A DNA stretch of 64,000 nucleotides, taken from a bacterium (GTDB lineage Bacteria > Spirochaetota > Leptospiria > Leptospirales > Leptonemataceae). Shown here one piece after another: positions 33,984 to 43,803 of this stretch. The notes under the pieces were generated by a model. That model was given only the letters and a program-made list of their open reading frames with translations, was not told the DNA's origin and did no database searches. The position numbers and the translations under genes were made by a program. Position 1 is the first letter of the stretch. Every line of letters starts with the position of its first letter. The stretch covers positions 1,381,001 through 1,445,000 of the forward strand of contig JANSYA010000001.1 of the NCBI GenBank assembly GCA_024742665.1. The letters are read 5' to 3'.

Positions 33984-35009
33984 TCAGATCTTGCCCGGGT
34001 CTTGATCCGGGACCCGGCGCGTCGCGAGTAAAATATTGCTCAATAGAATCAGCGCGGCTCCAAGCCAGGGCCACAGAGCCGCGCTTTCGCCTAAAAATAA
34101 AAAGCCGGCGATTAGGGCGATCGGGATGCGCGAAGCGGAGATGACGCTGCCCGATGAGGCGTCGAGATAGCGATAGGAAATCGAAAGCGACCACTGGCCG
34201 AGAATGCCGCAGCCGGCGGAGGCGAAGACGAACAGCAGCTCGCGAGACCAGTGTCGCGCGAAGGTCGCTCCCGCTTCCAATTCTATCTCAGCCCGGGTCG
34301 GCGTATAAAAAACTTCGCTCAGTCGTTCGACCAGCCAGGCGATCTCGGACAAATTAAACGGCAACAGCGCGATCGCGCCCAGGCCGAACATCCAGCATAA
34401 TATTTCGACCGGACTGGCGACGCGGGCGGCGCCGCGCAGGCTCACGATCGCGAAGCCGGCGGCGACCCCCGAAGCGATGCCCCAGGCGTCCGCGGCCGAA
34501 GGCATTCCGAGGCCGTCGTTCCACTCGAAAATATTCAGCAGCATGCCGGCGACTGCCAGAGCGACCAGCGCGACTGTCCGCCGGTCCGGCGCTTCGCCGA
34601 GCATTGGGCCTGCCAGCAGCGCGACGAAAGCGGGGTAGGTCATATTCAAGACGTTGGCTTTGCCCGTCGCGCCGGCCGCCACGGATTGATAAAAGCAGAC
34701 CAGGGCCAGCAGATTGAAGACCCCGCGCAGAATTAAAAATCGCACCGCTCCGGGCCCGCGCTCAGCCAGGTTGCGCCGTTCGAGCGCAAACCAGGTTCCG
34801 AAAATCGCGAAGCCCAGCACGTAGCGGGTGAAGGCGTAAAAAGTCGGCGGCAGTTCGCCGCCCTGTCCACCGAGGTGCAAAAAGACCGTCGCCAGATAGA
34901 AGGCCCAGGCGCTGGCGAAATTCAGGAGCTGGCCCGGACGCCGGCCGGCGGCGCTCGATTCGGCGGCGTGGTGTGGATTGCGATTGGTGGCAGGCGGGGG
35001 GGGATTCAT
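33984..35009 (-). CDS. EamA/DMT-family transporter
   Basis: 341 residues with ten hydrophobic segments arranged as two EamA repeats (about 28-160 and 170-330). The repeats include FYAFTRYVLGFAIFG, NVLNMTYPAFVALLAG and SGSVISASRIPIALIAGFLFLGE. Members export or exchange small metabolites, so the substrate cannot be told. It is convergent with the upstream membrane-protein gene and divergent from lpxA. Confidence 0.9.
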   Translation of the reverse strand: MNPPPPATNRNPHHAAESSAAGRRPGQLLNFASAWAFYLATVFLHLGGQGGELPPTFYAFTRYVLGFAIFGTWFALERRNLAERGPGAVRFLILRGVFNLLALVCFYQSVAAGATGKANVLNMTYPAFVALLAGPMLGEAPDRRTVALVALAVAGMLLNIFEWNDGLGMPSAADAWGIASGVAAGFAIVSLRGAARVASPVEILCWMFGLGAIALLPFNLSEIAWLVERLSEVFYTPTRAEIELEAGATFARHWSRELLFVFASAGCGILGQWSLSISYRYLDASSGSVISASRIPIALIAGFLFLGESAALWPWLGAALILLSNILLATRRVPDQDPGKI

Positions 35010-35184
35010 ACGATCTGCTCCGCTTGCGGCGGCGCGAAGGGCTCTCAGGCCATACTGGAGGCGCGGGCGGTTGGGCCCAGAATATTCTCACGTCGGACAG
35101 TGTGCGTCCCGGGCCGGATCGTGGTTTCTGTTTTTCGCGCATGCTTGAAATATGGCCGAAAAGAGCGAATTTATAGAGGCAACT

Positions 35185-35985
35185 ATGAGCAGCAAGATTC
35201 ATCCCACGGCTATCATCGACGAAGGCGCGAAGATCGGAGACAACTGCGAAATCGGTCCGTACGTGGTGATCGATAAAGGCGCGGTCATCGGAAACGAAAA
35301 CAAATTCGGCCCTGGCGCCTACGTAATGGGATCGGTCACGATGGGCGATCGCAACAATGTATTGCACGGCGCATCGATCGGCGGCGGTCCGCAGGATATC
35401 AATTTCAAAGATCCCGACACGGTGCTGATCATCGGCAGCGACAATCACATCGGCGAGCACGCCACGCTGCACCGCGGTTCCACGAATCGAAAAACCATCA
35501 TCGGCAATCATAACTATTTGATGGGCAACGTTCACGTCGGTCATGACTGCGTCCTGGGCGATAACATCGTAATGGCGAACGACTCGAAGCTCGGCGGCTT
35601 CGTTACCGTGCAGGACCGCGTGATTCTCTCGGCGGCGGCCGGAGTGCACCAGCACGTGCGCATCGGCGAGATGACCATCGTCGGCGCGATCTTACGCGTA
35701 ACGCAGGATATTCTACCGTTTGCGATGGTCGGCAGCAATGACGGGCTGAACGGTCTGAATCGCATCGGTCTCAAGCGAGCCGGCTGCCCGGCGGACAGCG
35801 TCAAGATTTTGAAAGAAGCCTACCAGCGATTTTGCGCGAAACGCGAACCGCTCGGCGCCTTTCAGGAATGGCTGGGAGTGCAAAACGACGAGTACGTTTT
35901 GAAGTGGAAGGAATTCGTAACGCCGAAGTCGCATCGCGGCTACGCCCGTCACGGCGGTCCCCGCGAAAAGGCCGCGAAAGATTGA
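35185..35985 (+). CDS. lpxA: UDP-N-acetylglucosamine acyltransferase (LpxA)
   Basis: LpxA, 266 residues from the ATG at 35185, which has GAGG at good spacing; an upstream ATG at 35152 would add 11 residues. It catalyses the first acylation of lipid A synthesis. Hexapeptide repeats form a left-handed beta-helix (SKIHPTAIIDEGAKIGDNC through LGGFVTV). The catalytic His lies in GNVHVGHDC. The C-terminal helical domain starts around residue 190 (NRIGLKRAG). It shows the organism makes lipopolysaccharide. The gene is not with lpxD or fabZ here, which is uncommon. Confidence 0.95.
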   Translation: MSSKIHPTAIIDEGAKIGDNCEIGPYVVIDKGAVIGNENKFGPGAYVMGSVTMGDRNNVLHGASIGGGPQDINFKDPDTVLIIGSDNHIGEHATLHRGSTNRKTIIGNHNYLMGNVHVGHDCVLGDNIVMANDSKLGGFVTVQDRVILSAAAGVHQHVRIGEMTIVGAILRVTQDILPFAMVGSNDGLNGLNRIGLKRAGCPADSVKILKEAYQRFCAKREPLGAFQEWLGVQNDEYVLKWKEFVTPKSHRGYARHGGPREKAAKD

Positions 35986-36245
35986 GGCAGGCCGCCGAAG
36001 GCCTGATCGCGCGCCTTCGCTGCTATTGATTGGTGATCGTACGCCGGCCTGAATCCGTCCGATTCGCCGGCTTTCGCTCGAATTTCTCCGCTGGGCGGCC
36101 TTTTAAGGCCCCTTACAGGCTCTCCGGGCCCTTGACGGCCGCGCAAAAACGTGCTAATATTTGCGTCAGGAGTCTTACTATCGCCACTATATCATCATTG
36201 CCTTCCTCTCACAGCACCGCCGTCGCCGGAGCGGACGCCGAACCG

Positions 36246-36737
36246 ATGCAGATCGATTCAGACTATACCCGCGAGAATCCAGGCCTGGTTCCGGAGCTCG
36301 CCCGCGTTCTGGCCAATACGCACATCCTGAAGCTGCGCACTCACGCCTTTCGCCGGACCCTGCCTGAGTACTGCCGGGTTCCTATCGGTCGGATCTTCGA
36401 AGCCGACGAAAAAAAGCTCAAAGCCGGGGTCGCGGCGATTGCGAAGCAATTCGAACGTCTCGGTCTGCAGGCTCCGGCCTCGCGCCGAAAATTTTTAGAA
36501 GCCTACGGTGAAATCACGGGCCTGGCGGATCTGGACGCGGGAGTGCGAGCCGTCTGCGTGGATGCGATGATCGCGCAGTTGCAGGAAGACTATCGACGGG
36601 CTTCGCTGCGGATTCAGCAGTGCCTGCGCGAGTGCCACCGCATCAGCGATGTAGAACTGGAAGGCGTGCTGCTGGAGCGCCTGAAGCAGCACGTCGAAGC
36701 CCTCCGCGGCATCGAAAAGATTCTGCCGGAAGAATAA
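36246..36737 (+). CDS. Dps/ferritin-like protein with apparently lost iron ligands
   Basis: From the ATG at 36246 the product is 163 residues. The frame is open much further upstream and a TTG at 36198 or another start near an AGGAG at 36168 cannot be excluded. The four-helix pattern follows Dps: ELARVLANTHILKLRTHAF in helix A, AIAKQFERLGLQAP, MIAQLQEDYRRASLRIQ, and LEGVLLERLKQHVEALRGIEKIL. By eye the inter-subunit ferroxidase ligands of Dps are replaced: the HW of helix A reads RR, the next His is Arg, and the Asp and Glu of helix B read Ala and Lys. It may bind DNA or another partner without oxidising iron. The DNA before the ATG (about 36000-36245) holds no gene that I can support. Confidence 0.7.
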   Translation: MQIDSDYTRENPGLVPELARVLANTHILKLRTHAFRRTLPEYCRVPIGRIFEADEKKLKAGVAAIAKQFERLGLQAPASRRKFLEAYGEITGLADLDAGVRAVCVDAMIAQLQEDYRRASLRIQQCLRECHRISDVELEGVLLERLKQHVEALRGIEKILPEE

Positions 36738-36754
36738 GCGCCGCGCCCGCGGTC

Positions 36755-38584
36755 CTATTTGCGAAATCGAAAATAAGCCACGCGTTCATTCAGACGGCGC
36801 GCGTCTTCCGATAGCTCTTTCGCCATCGCCGCGTTGCGGTCGGTGACTTCCGTAACGGACTGGGTGCTGCTCGATATTTTGGTGACCGATTCCAGAAACT
36901 CCCGGTTGCTGTTGGTCTGTTCCCGGGCCGCGCTGGCGATATCCTGCGCCAGATTCGCGGAAGCCTGAATCAACTGGCGCACTTCGTCGCTCAAGCCCAC
37001 CTGCTGCGAAGTATTGCGACCGGTGCTCTGAATTTTTTCGAGCGTCTCTTCGACGTTGGCGTTGATCGCCGTAAAGGCTTCGAGGGTGTTTTCGATGTAC
37101 AGGCGGCCGCCGTCGACCTGCCGCGAAGATTCGTCCACCAGCGCGATAATTCGCCGGGAGTTTTGCTGGGTCTTCGCCGCGAGCTTGGAAATTTCGTCGG
37201 CGACGACCGCGAAACCGCGACCGAATTCGCCGGCCCGCGCCGATTCGATCGCCGCGTTCAAAGCCAGCATCGATACCTGTTCGGCGATGTCGTTAATGAC
37301 GGCGACGGCGTCCTGGATTTCATTCGAGCTCTCGACGATCTTTTGCATTTGCGCCGCGGTATCTTCTAAGATGCGATTGCCGTTGTTGGCCGCGCTCTGG
37401 GTTTCGTCGGCCGTGCGCGCCGATGTTTCGGTTTCTTGAAAGATTTTCGCGCCGAGCTGGCTCAGGCGTTCCATCGCCTGGTGCGCCGATTCGGACTGCT
37501 TCGCCTGGGAGCCGGCATGCGATGCGATCTTATCGGCGGAGGCGCCCATCTCTTCTAAGGCCGCCGAGATCTCTTCGATCGACGCGGATTGCTCTTGAGT
37601 ATCGGAGCGTACGCGGCCGCTGTTCGACTGCATCTCTTCGGCGAACTGCGCCAGGTTCTGCGCGTTTTCATGTATGCCCTGCATGGTTTCGCTCAGGCGC
37701 CGGACGATTTGATTCATGCTCACGGACATTTCGCCGAGTTCGTCGGCGCCGATCATCGGCACGATCGTCGTCAGATCGCCGTCGGCGAGATTGCGCACGG
37801 CCTGGTACGTATGCTGCAAACCCTTGCGCAGGCTGGCAGTCGCGGCGCTCGCGCTGTAGGCGAAGCTATAGCACAGAACCGCGAACACCCCGCAGAGGTG
37901 CAGCGGCAAATAAGGATTCAATTCATGACCGGTCACGGCGAGCTGCAGCAGCCAGCCCATCATTACAACGGGGACCGCCGCGGCGACGATGACTGTAATA
38001 AAAACCCGCGGAAACATTCCCGCCAGGCGATAGCGATTGCGAGGCAAATCGAAGGCGGCCATTCGAATGTCTTCGAGAATTGGGATCAGGGTATTTTCGG
38101 TCGTAAAATAAACTACGACTCCGCTGATCGGCGCGGCGTAGGCCAGGGTGATCAAGAGCGTATTGATTTCGCGTTCATTGATCCCGGCGAAAGCGCTTTG
38201 TACAAGATAAGCCGAAAGCACGCCGACGCACCAGCGCAACATGACGAGCACGCCTTCAATGATTGGATAGCGGAGCAGCGCTCGCTTCACTTGCAGCATG
38301 GGCGCGGCCAGGCGCAGGCTGCCGGTTTCGCTGAGGACAGCGTCCGGGTCGGTCCGGTCGATCTGGCGCAACAGCGGTCGCAGCCAGATCAAGCGCGCGG
38401 CGATGCTGACCAACAAAGTTACGATGACGCCGGTGCCGGCGCCGAGGATCAGATACAGCCCGCGCTCGAAGCTATAGTTTCCCGCAACCAGAGCGAAGTA
38501 GGTCGCCGGGGCGACTACCAGCGCGTAGTTTGCGTATTCGGCGCGCAGGCTCAGCCGGGTGATCATGGCACGGGGAGAAGGCAT
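36755..38584 (-). CDS. Methyl-accepting chemotaxis protein
   Basis: 609 residues. The N-terminal half (about 15-255) has six or more hydrophobic segments and no large periplasmic domain, so it may sense within the membrane. A HAMP-like segment (about 262-310, RNLADGDLTTIVPMIGADELGEM) follows, then the signalling helices with the conserved tip DIAEQVSMLALNAAIESARAG and EFGRGFAVVADEISKLA. It would pass its signal to CheA/CheW encoded elsewhere. A Dps-like gene converges on it 18 bases away. The 260 bases upstream are shared with betB. Confidence 0.95.
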   Translation of the reverse strand: MPSPRAMITRLSLRAEYANYALVVAPATYFALVAGNYSFERGLYLILGAGTGVIVTLLVSIAARLIWLRPLLRQIDRTDPDAVLSETGSLRLAAPMLQVKRALLRYPIIEGVLVMLRWCVGVLSAYLVQSAFAGINEREINTLLITLAYAAPISGVVVYFTTENTLIPILEDIRMAAFDLPRNRYRLAGMFPRVFITVIVAAAVPVVMMGWLLQLAVTGHELNPYLPLHLCGVFAVLCYSFAYSASAATASLRKGLQHTYQAVRNLADGDLTTIVPMIGADELGEMSVSMNQIVRRLSETMQGIHENAQNLAQFAEEMQSNSGRVRSDTQEQSASIEEISAALEEMGASADKIASHAGSQAKQSESAHQAMERLSQLGAKIFQETETSARTADETQSAANNGNRILEDTAAQMQKIVESSNEIQDAVAVINDIAEQVSMLALNAAIESARAGEFGRGFAVVADEISKLAAKTQQNSRRIIALVDESSRQVDGGRLYIENTLEAFTAINANVEETLEKIQSTGRNTSQQVGLSDEVRQLIQASANLAQDIASAAREQTNSNREFLESVTKISSSTQSVTEVTDRNAAMAKELSEDARRLNERVAYFRFRK

Positions 38585-38764
38585 ACTGTTGATAGTGATA
38601 CTTTGATCAGGCTAATTCTGCGGCAAGCATAAGTTAAGCTCAACTGGTCTTAATTCTCGCGGAACTTCGCTGCATTTCGGCCGGGCCGCTCCCGGAAGCG
38701 CGGTCTGGAACCGGCAGTGAGATACTAAGGCGGAATTTCGTCTCCGGATCGGGCGCGGACCGAG

Positions 38765-38822
38765 CATGCTCGTGAAAATTCGGCAATGCTCGCGGGAATT
38801 CGGAAAAAATTCGGCTTTGCCG
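38765..38822 (+). repeat. Short direct repeats upstream of betB
   Basis: ATGCTCGTGAAAATTCGGCA and ATGCTCGCGGGAATTCGGAA lie at 38766 and 38786 (20-base period), followed by a third AATTCGG. The repeats sit about 40-80 bases before betB and could be regulator-binding sites (for instance a BetI-like repressor), which is inference. Confidence 0.45.
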
Positions 38823-38849
38823 GTTCGGAGCTGTTAGAGAGCATTGCCC

Positions 38850-40334
38850 GTGTCCTCCCCCCAACAGCAGTATATCCACGGCCGCACGCTCGCCGCGGCA
38901 GACCCATCTCGCAGCTTCGAAAATTTCAATCCCGCCACGGGCGAGATTTTAGGCCAGGTGGAGATTTCCGCCGCCGCCGACGTGGACCGGGCCGTAGAAT
39001 CCGCCCGGGAGGGATTCGCGGTCTGGTCGGCTATGAGCGGCGCCGATCGCGGCCGAATTTTGCTTAAAGCCGTGGCGATTTTGCGCGAGCGCAACGACGA
39101 GCTGGCGCGATTGGAAGTGCTCGATACGGGCAAGCCGATCGCCGAGGCCCTGGCCGTCGACGTGGCTTCGGGCGCGGACTGCATCGAATACTTCGCCGGG
39201 CTCGCTGCGAGTTTGCACGGTCACCACTACGATCTGCCCGGCGCCTTCGCCTATACCAGGCGCGAGCCGCTGGGTATTTGCGCCGGCATCGGCGCCTGGA
39301 ATTATCCGCTGCAAATCGCGTGCTGGAAATCGGGGCCGGCGCTCGCCTGCGGCAATGCGATGATTTATAAGGCTTCGGAGCTGACGCCGATGTCGGCGAT
39401 CAAACTCGCCGAAATTTATACCGAAGCGGGAGTTCCTCCGGGCGTCTTCAACGTCGTGCAGGGGGCGGCGGAAACCGGGCAGTTGCTCAGCCGCCATCCG
39501 CAGATCGCGAAAGTTTCGTTTACCGGCGAAGTCGGCACCGGCAAGCGCGTGATGGCCGACGCGGCTCTTTCAAATTTGAAAGAAGTGACGATGGAACTCG
39601 GCGGCAAGTCGCCGTTGATCATTTTCTCCGACGCGAATTTAGACAGCGCGGTCAACGCGGCGCTGCTCGCGAATTTTTATACCCAGGGCGAAATCTGTAC
39701 GAACGGCACGCGAGTCTTCGTGCAGGATGAAATTCGTCCGGCTTTTATCGAGCGTCTGGTCGCGCGAACGAAAGAACTGCGCGTCGGCGATCCGATGGAT
39801 CCCGGGACGCAGATCGGTTCGTTGATCAACCGCGATCACCAGAAAAAGGTTCTGGGTTTTATCGAGGCGGGCCGGGCGGCCGGCGCGCGCGTTCTGTGCG
39901 GCGGCGGCGTGCCGGTCGACGAAGGCGGCGCTCCGCGATTTCCCGACGGATGTTTCGTTGAACCGACGATCTTCGACGGCTGCACCGACGATATGTCGAT
40001 CGTGCGCGAAGAGATTTTCGGTCCGGTGCTCTCGATCCTGGGATTCCCCGAAGGACCGGCCGGCGAAGAGGAGGCCGTACGTCGCGCGAACGATACGCCC
40101 TACGGTCTTGCAGCGGGCGTATACACTCGCGATATAAATCGAGCGCATCGCGTTGTCGCGCGCTTGCAGGCCGGCACGTGCTGGATCAATACGTACAATA
40201 TCACGCCGATTGAAATGCCGATCGGCGGATACAAAGAGTCGGGCCTGGGACGCGAAAACAGTCCGGCCGCTCTCGATCATTATACGCAGCTCAAGAGCGT
40301 CTATGTGGATCTGGGCGACGGGCCGGAATTTTGA
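38850..40334 (+). CDS. betB: Betaine-aldehyde dehydrogenase
   Basis: BetB, 494 residues. The GTG at 38850 is best spaced from the upstream GAGAG; TTG 38844 is an alternative. It oxidises betaine aldehyde to the osmoprotectant glycine betaine using NAD+. Aldehyde-dehydrogenase features: [28 protein letters not shown], catalytic Glu in MELGGKSP, and nucleophile Cys in [12 protein letters not shown], the BADH-specific variant. C-terminal [15 protein letters not shown] is intact. Next gene is a BCCT-like transporter, suggesting osmoadaptation; no choline dehydrogenase is seen here. Confidence 0.93.
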   Translation: MSSPQQQYIHGRTLAAADPSRSFENFNPATGEILGQVEISAAADVDRAVESAREGFAVWSAMSGADRGRILLKAVAILRERNDELARLEVLDTGKPIAEALAVDVASGADCIEYFAGLAASLHGHHYDLPGAFAYTRREPLGICAGIGAWNYPLQIACWKSGPALACGNAMIYKASELTPMSAIKLAEIYTEAGVPPGVFNVVQGAAETGQLLSRHPQIAKVSFTGEVGTGKRVMADAALSNLKEVTMELGGKSPLIIFSDANLDSAVNAALLANFYTQGEICTNGTRVFVQDEIRPAFIERLVARTKELRVGDPMDPGTQIGSLINRDHQKKVLGFIEAGRAAGARVLCGGGVPVDEGGAPRFPDGCFVEPTIFDGCTDDMSIVREEIFGPVLSILGFPEGPAGEEEAVRRANDTPYGLAAGVYTRDINRAHRVVARLQAGTCWINTYNITPIEMPIGGYKESGLGRENSPAALDHYTQLKSVYVDLGDGPEF

Positions 40335-40445
40335 AATTTTCGGGCGCCGGCCTCCGGACCCGGACCCTGGACTCAGGAGCTTAATGGACGCGCGCAACGA
40401 TGCTCGATTTCGCGCCCGCGGCGATATTATAACAGGAAGGTTTGA

Positions 40446-41642
40446 ATGGAGTTGATATTAAGTTTCGGCGTGCTGCTGGCTTTCGTGCTGATTATCTTTT
40501 GCACGATCAAGTGGTGGAATTTGCGCTGCATCGGCGTGACGCCCGTGCCCCTGTTTACATTTATCGCGATTTTATTTACTTCCGGCCTCGACGTGGGCTT
40601 GATCATGTTTCCCCTGACGGAGTTCGGCGGCTACGCCGAAGAACCCGCCTACGCTTTCACCAATCCCCTGGCGATCGAATTCGGATTCTGGGGATTCTTG
40701 ATCTGGGCCTTTTATTTTCTCACGGCTTTCTATTTTTGCATTATCGAACCCCGGGTGCGCTTTTTCGAAAACCCGATCGTTAAGATCATCAATAATATTG
40801 TGATCGTCGGCACCTGCGCCTTTACGGCCAGCCTGTTCCTGGTTTATCTGCCGGGATATATCCCCGAGATCGGCGACGGCGAATCGGTCGTCCTGACTTT
40901 TTACGTGATCGTCTTCGCGGTGATTCTCGCCGCGGCCTATTCGAGCACCGACATAAAGTACGTGCGCATATTGAGCATCGGTTCGACGGCTTCGTTTCTG
41001 TTCTTAATCGTCGGCCTCTGGATCTACGGCGGAATCGGCCCGGGGGAATTCGCCGCGACGATCGCCAATCTCGGCGGCTATTTCGCCAACCTGCACAAAT
41101 TCGTTTTGCCTCTGACGGATTACCACGCCTTCTATTTATTCTGGTGGTTCGCCTGGTCGATTATGATCGGGCAGTTTACCTCGCGATTCGTGGGCGGACT
41201 GAAGACTCAGCATCTGTTGTTGGCCCTCTTGATTATCCCTTCGATTCCGCTGGCGGTCTGGTTTTCCGTTCTGTATTATTACCACCTGAACGCGGTGCCG
41301 ACAGCCGGCCTGGTGAATCTGGCGATGATTCTCGTGGGCGTAACTTTCGTAATCAATTCCCTCGACAGTCTGATTCGTCTGTATACGGACAATCTGGGAC
41401 TTACGACGGAGCGCCTGGGTAAGATCGCGTACGTCGCCGGCAACGTGGCGGTGCTTTTTATTTTGACGCTGCTCTTTCAGAGTCAGTGGCTTAAGATCCA
41501 GTGGATCGGCGCGATCGTGGTCGGTATCTATTTCGCCTGTTTGATCTATATCGCCGTCTATAAACGCAAAGAAGTCATGGCGATCGATTCATCGCCTGAA
41601 GGCCGCGAACTCGACTTCGAAAAGATCGACTCGATGCACTAA
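40446..41642 (+). CDS. BCCT-like transporter (short form)
   Basis: 398 residues with ten or so membrane helices. The segment WWFAWSIMIGQFTSRFVGG resembles the betaine/choline/carnitine transporter signature (WWxxWSPFVGxFIARISRG), and GLDVGLIMFPLTEFGGY is like the G-x-G region of helix 3. Typical BCCT carriers are over 480 residues, so this form is short, and the substrate Trp box is only partly kept. It directly follows betB (about 110 bases), which fits betaine or choline uptake. The family call is from motif resemblance only. Confidence 0.65.
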   Translation: MELILSFGVLLAFVLIIFCTIKWWNLRCIGVTPVPLFTFIAILFTSGLDVGLIMFPLTEFGGYAEEPAYAFTNPLAIEFGFWGFLIWAFYFLTAFYFCIIEPRVRFFENPIVKIINNIVIVGTCAFTASLFLVYLPGYIPEIGDGESVVLTFYVIVFAVILAAAYSSTDIKYVRILSIGSTASFLFLIVGLWIYGGIGPGEFAATIANLGGYFANLHKFVLPLTDYHAFYLFWWFAWSIMIGQFTSRFVGGLKTQHLLLALLIIPSIPLAVWFSVLYYYHLNAVPTAGLVNLAMILVGVTFVINSLDSLIRLYTDNLGLTTERLGKIAYVAGNVAVLFILTLLFQSQWLKIQWIGAIVVGIYFACLIYIAVYKRKEVMAIDSSPEGRELDFEKIDSMH

Positions 41643-41709
41643 CGAAACGAAAGGATTCGCGGTTCGTTCGCATTGCCGCGATCCGCGGCGGCGGCGGGAA
41701 CGACTCTGT

Positions 41710-42168
41710 ATGAAAAGAACTATCTCTTCTTCTATGACTTTTATCTATAAGATTCCGTTCCCGATCATATGGATCGGCGGTTTCGCTACTGGGACCTTCG
41801 GGATGATATACACCGGAGGATTCAACGAGCCCGCGCCCGGGTTCTTATTCGCCACGATCAGCGGAACGGCTTTTTTGTACTGGGGCTGCATGCGATTGAA
41901 AGTGGTGCAGCTGGATGGCGAGAGGCTGTACATTTCCAACTATTTGAAACGCGTCGAAGTCGACCCGGCCGATATTGAAAAAATCACCGAGTGCGTTCTC
42001 ATGAATACGAATCCAGTCTGGATCCACTTTAAGGCTCCCACGGAATTTGGTTCGAAGATTATGTTTATGCCAAAAACACGATGGTTTAGCTTTTTCTCAT
42101 CGCACCCGATTGTGGCGGAATTGCGGGAAATCGCGAAAGCCCGCGGCGCCTTTCCCTCCGGAACTTAA
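41710..42168 (+). CDS. Membrane protein with PH-like domain
   Basis: 152 residues with two closely spaced membrane helices (about 11-28 and 44-60), then a C-terminal domain with alternating strands (VVQLDGERLYISNYLKRVEV, DIEKITECVL, WIHFKAPTEFG) typical of small bacterial PH-like domains. Function unknown. Its stop codon overlaps the stop of the convergent copper-protein gene at 42165-42168. Confidence 0.7.
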   Translation: MKRTISSSMTFIYKIPFPIIWIGGFATGTFGMIYTGGFNEPAPGFLFATISGTAFLYWGCMRLKVVQLDGERLYISNYLKRVEVDPADIEKITECVLMNTNPVWIHFKAPTEFGSKIMFMPKTRWFSFFSSHPIVAELREIAKARGAFPSGT

Positions 42169-42611
42169 GCCGCTTTCATCGCGTCGAGGCAGCGTTCGCA
42201 GGCGTCGGCGCATGATTTACAAATCGCGTGGTGCTTCGCGTGCTTCAGGCACTCTTCGCGGCAGTCCGCGCAAATCTTTTTGCAAACCGGCAAATAGCTC
42301 TTGAGATATTCCGAATTCGCCGCGGCGAACGAAGACAGGGCCGTGCAGGCCGTGATCATGTCGCGCACGGAGTGGGCGCAATCGGTCATGGTCTTATCGC
42401 CCTTCGCGAGCTGGTCGATGCAGTGGCTCAGGCATTCTTTGCCGATACTCGCGGTGTCGCCCGCGATACCCGCCAGTCCGCTGCCGGAGTGTTCGTGAGG
42501 TCCGCCGTGGCCGTGCTCGTGTTCATTTTCCGGTTCGGAGCACAGCGGCCCGACCATCAAGACGGCGGCGCCGACTCCCATGCGTTCGATGAGTTCTTTT
42601 CTGCTTAACAT
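42165..42611 (-). CDS. Four-helix copper-storage-like protein (Csp/DUF326)
   Basis: The open frame is longer, but the ATG at 42611 has GGAGG 5 bases upstream. It gives 148 residues starting MLSRKELIERMGVGAAVLM, a signal-like stretch, then GPLC, a possible lipobox, and a His/Glu/Gly-rich segment (ENEHEHGHGGPHEH). The rest is a helical bundle with about 13 cysteines in CxxxC and CxxC spacings (VCKKICADCREEC and ICKSCADACERC), the hallmark of Csp copper-storage proteins, which hold many Cu(I) ions. The signal suggests an exported Csp1-like form. It is convergent with the PH-like gene. No copper exporter is nearby. Confidence 0.88.
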   Translation of the reverse strand: MLSRKELIERMGVGAAVLMVGPLCSEPENEHEHGHGGPHEHSGSGLAGIAGDTASIGKECLSHCIDQLAKGDKTMTDCAHSVRDMITACTALSSFAAANSEYLKSYLPVCKKICADCREECLKHAKHHAICKSCADACERCLDAMKAA

Positions 42612-42846
42612 GACGGCCTCCGGGTTGCCAGATAGTTCTGGCCGTCGCGGGCGATCTGTCGAGCGAAAAACATGGCGCGAGATATAGGCCTCTGACGCGA
42701 TCCCCCGTACATTCTTTGCGACTTCGACGACACCCGTCGCGGATCTTATCGCTCGCTTGAAAAAGATCTTGTCCCGAAGCCCCGGGCTGGCAGACCGGAC
42801 GGAGGCAGGCCAGGCGATCGCCTTGCGGTCGTTTACGGATACGAAC

Positions 42847-43803
42847 ATGTCGGCAATTATAACCGTTAAGAATCTCAATAAAACCTACGCTTCCGGACAC
42901 CAGGCGCTCAAGAGCATCGATCTGGATATCCGAGACGGCGAAATCTTCGCCTTGCTCGGCCCGAACGGCGCGGGCAAGACCACGCTGATCAGCGTGATCT
43001 GCGGCATTGTAAACGCTACGAGCGGCGAAATCAAAGCCGGCGAATTCGATGTCTTCGCGGATTATCGCGAAGCGCGCAAGATGATCGGCCTGGTTCCTCA
43101 GGAACTTTCGACCGACGCTTTTGAAAGCGTGTGGGCCACGGTGAATTTCAGTCGCGGGCTGTTCGGCAAACCGCGCGACCCGGCCTTCGTCGAAAAACTG
43201 CTGCGAGATCTATCCCTGTGGGATAAAAAAGATACGAAAATTATGGCGCTGTCCGGCGGTATGAAGCGCCGAGTGATGATCGCGAAGGCGCTTTCGCACG
43301 AGCCGAAGATCCTTTTTTTAGACGAGCCGACCGCTGGCGTCGACGTGGAGCTGCGTCGCGATATGTGGGAGATGGTGCGCGGCCTGCGGGAAAGCGGCGT
43401 TACGATTATTCTGACGACGCACTATATCGAAGAAGCCGAAGAGATGGCCGATCGAATCGGAGTGATTCGCAAAGGCGAAATCATTCTGGTCGAAGATAAA
43501 GACGCGCTGATGCGCAAGCTCGGTAAAAAGCAGCTGACCCTGCATTTGCAAAATCCGCTCGAAAAGCTGCCCTCCGAACTGGCGGATCTGCCTCTGGAAC
43601 TGGCCGGGGAAGGCGAGCGCCTGGTCTTTACGTTTGACGTGCAGAGCGAAGAGACCGGCATCGCCGATTTGCTGCGCCGGCTAAACCAGCATGGAATCGA
43701 CTTTAAGGACCTGCACTCGAATGAAAGCTCCCTCGAAGATATTTTCGTCAGTCTGGTCAGCGAGACGCCTGAGGCGTCCGAGAGCCCGGAGGAGAACGCA
43801 TGA
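42847..43803 (+). CDS. ABC-2 type transporter ATPase
   Basis: 318 residues from the ATG at 42847. The longer open frame (from 42757) overlaps the divergent upstream region and is unlikely. It carries Walker [10 protein letters not shown], the Q-loop [14 protein letters not shown], signature [15 protein letters not shown], Walker [18 protein letters not shown] and an H-loop [11 protein letters not shown]. The family resembles NodI/YadG/DrrA exporters of lipids, polysaccharides or drugs. A C-terminal extension (about 225-318) is acidic and ends in [13 protein letters not shown]. The stop overlaps the permease start by 4 bases. Confidence 0.93.
   Translation: MSAIITVKNLNKTYASGHQALKSIDLDIRDGEIFALLGPNGAGKTTLISVICGIVNATSGEIKAGEFDVFADYREARKMIGLVPQELSTDAFESVWATVNFSRGLFGKPRDPAFVEKLLRDLSLWDKKDTKIMALSGGMKRRVMIAKALSHEPKILFLDEPTAGVDVELRRDMWEMVRGLRESGVTIILTTHYIEEAEEMADRIGVIRKGEIILVEDKDALMRKLGKKQLTLHLQNPLEKLPSELADLPLELAGEGERLVFTFDVQSEETGIADLLRRLNQHGIDFKDLHSNESSLEDIFVSLVSETPEASESPEENA

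Noticed and set aside
37589-38632. 347-codon plus-strand frame inside the chemoreceptor gene
   Set aside because: Antisense to conserved chemoreceptor signalling helices; His/Gln-rich shadow.
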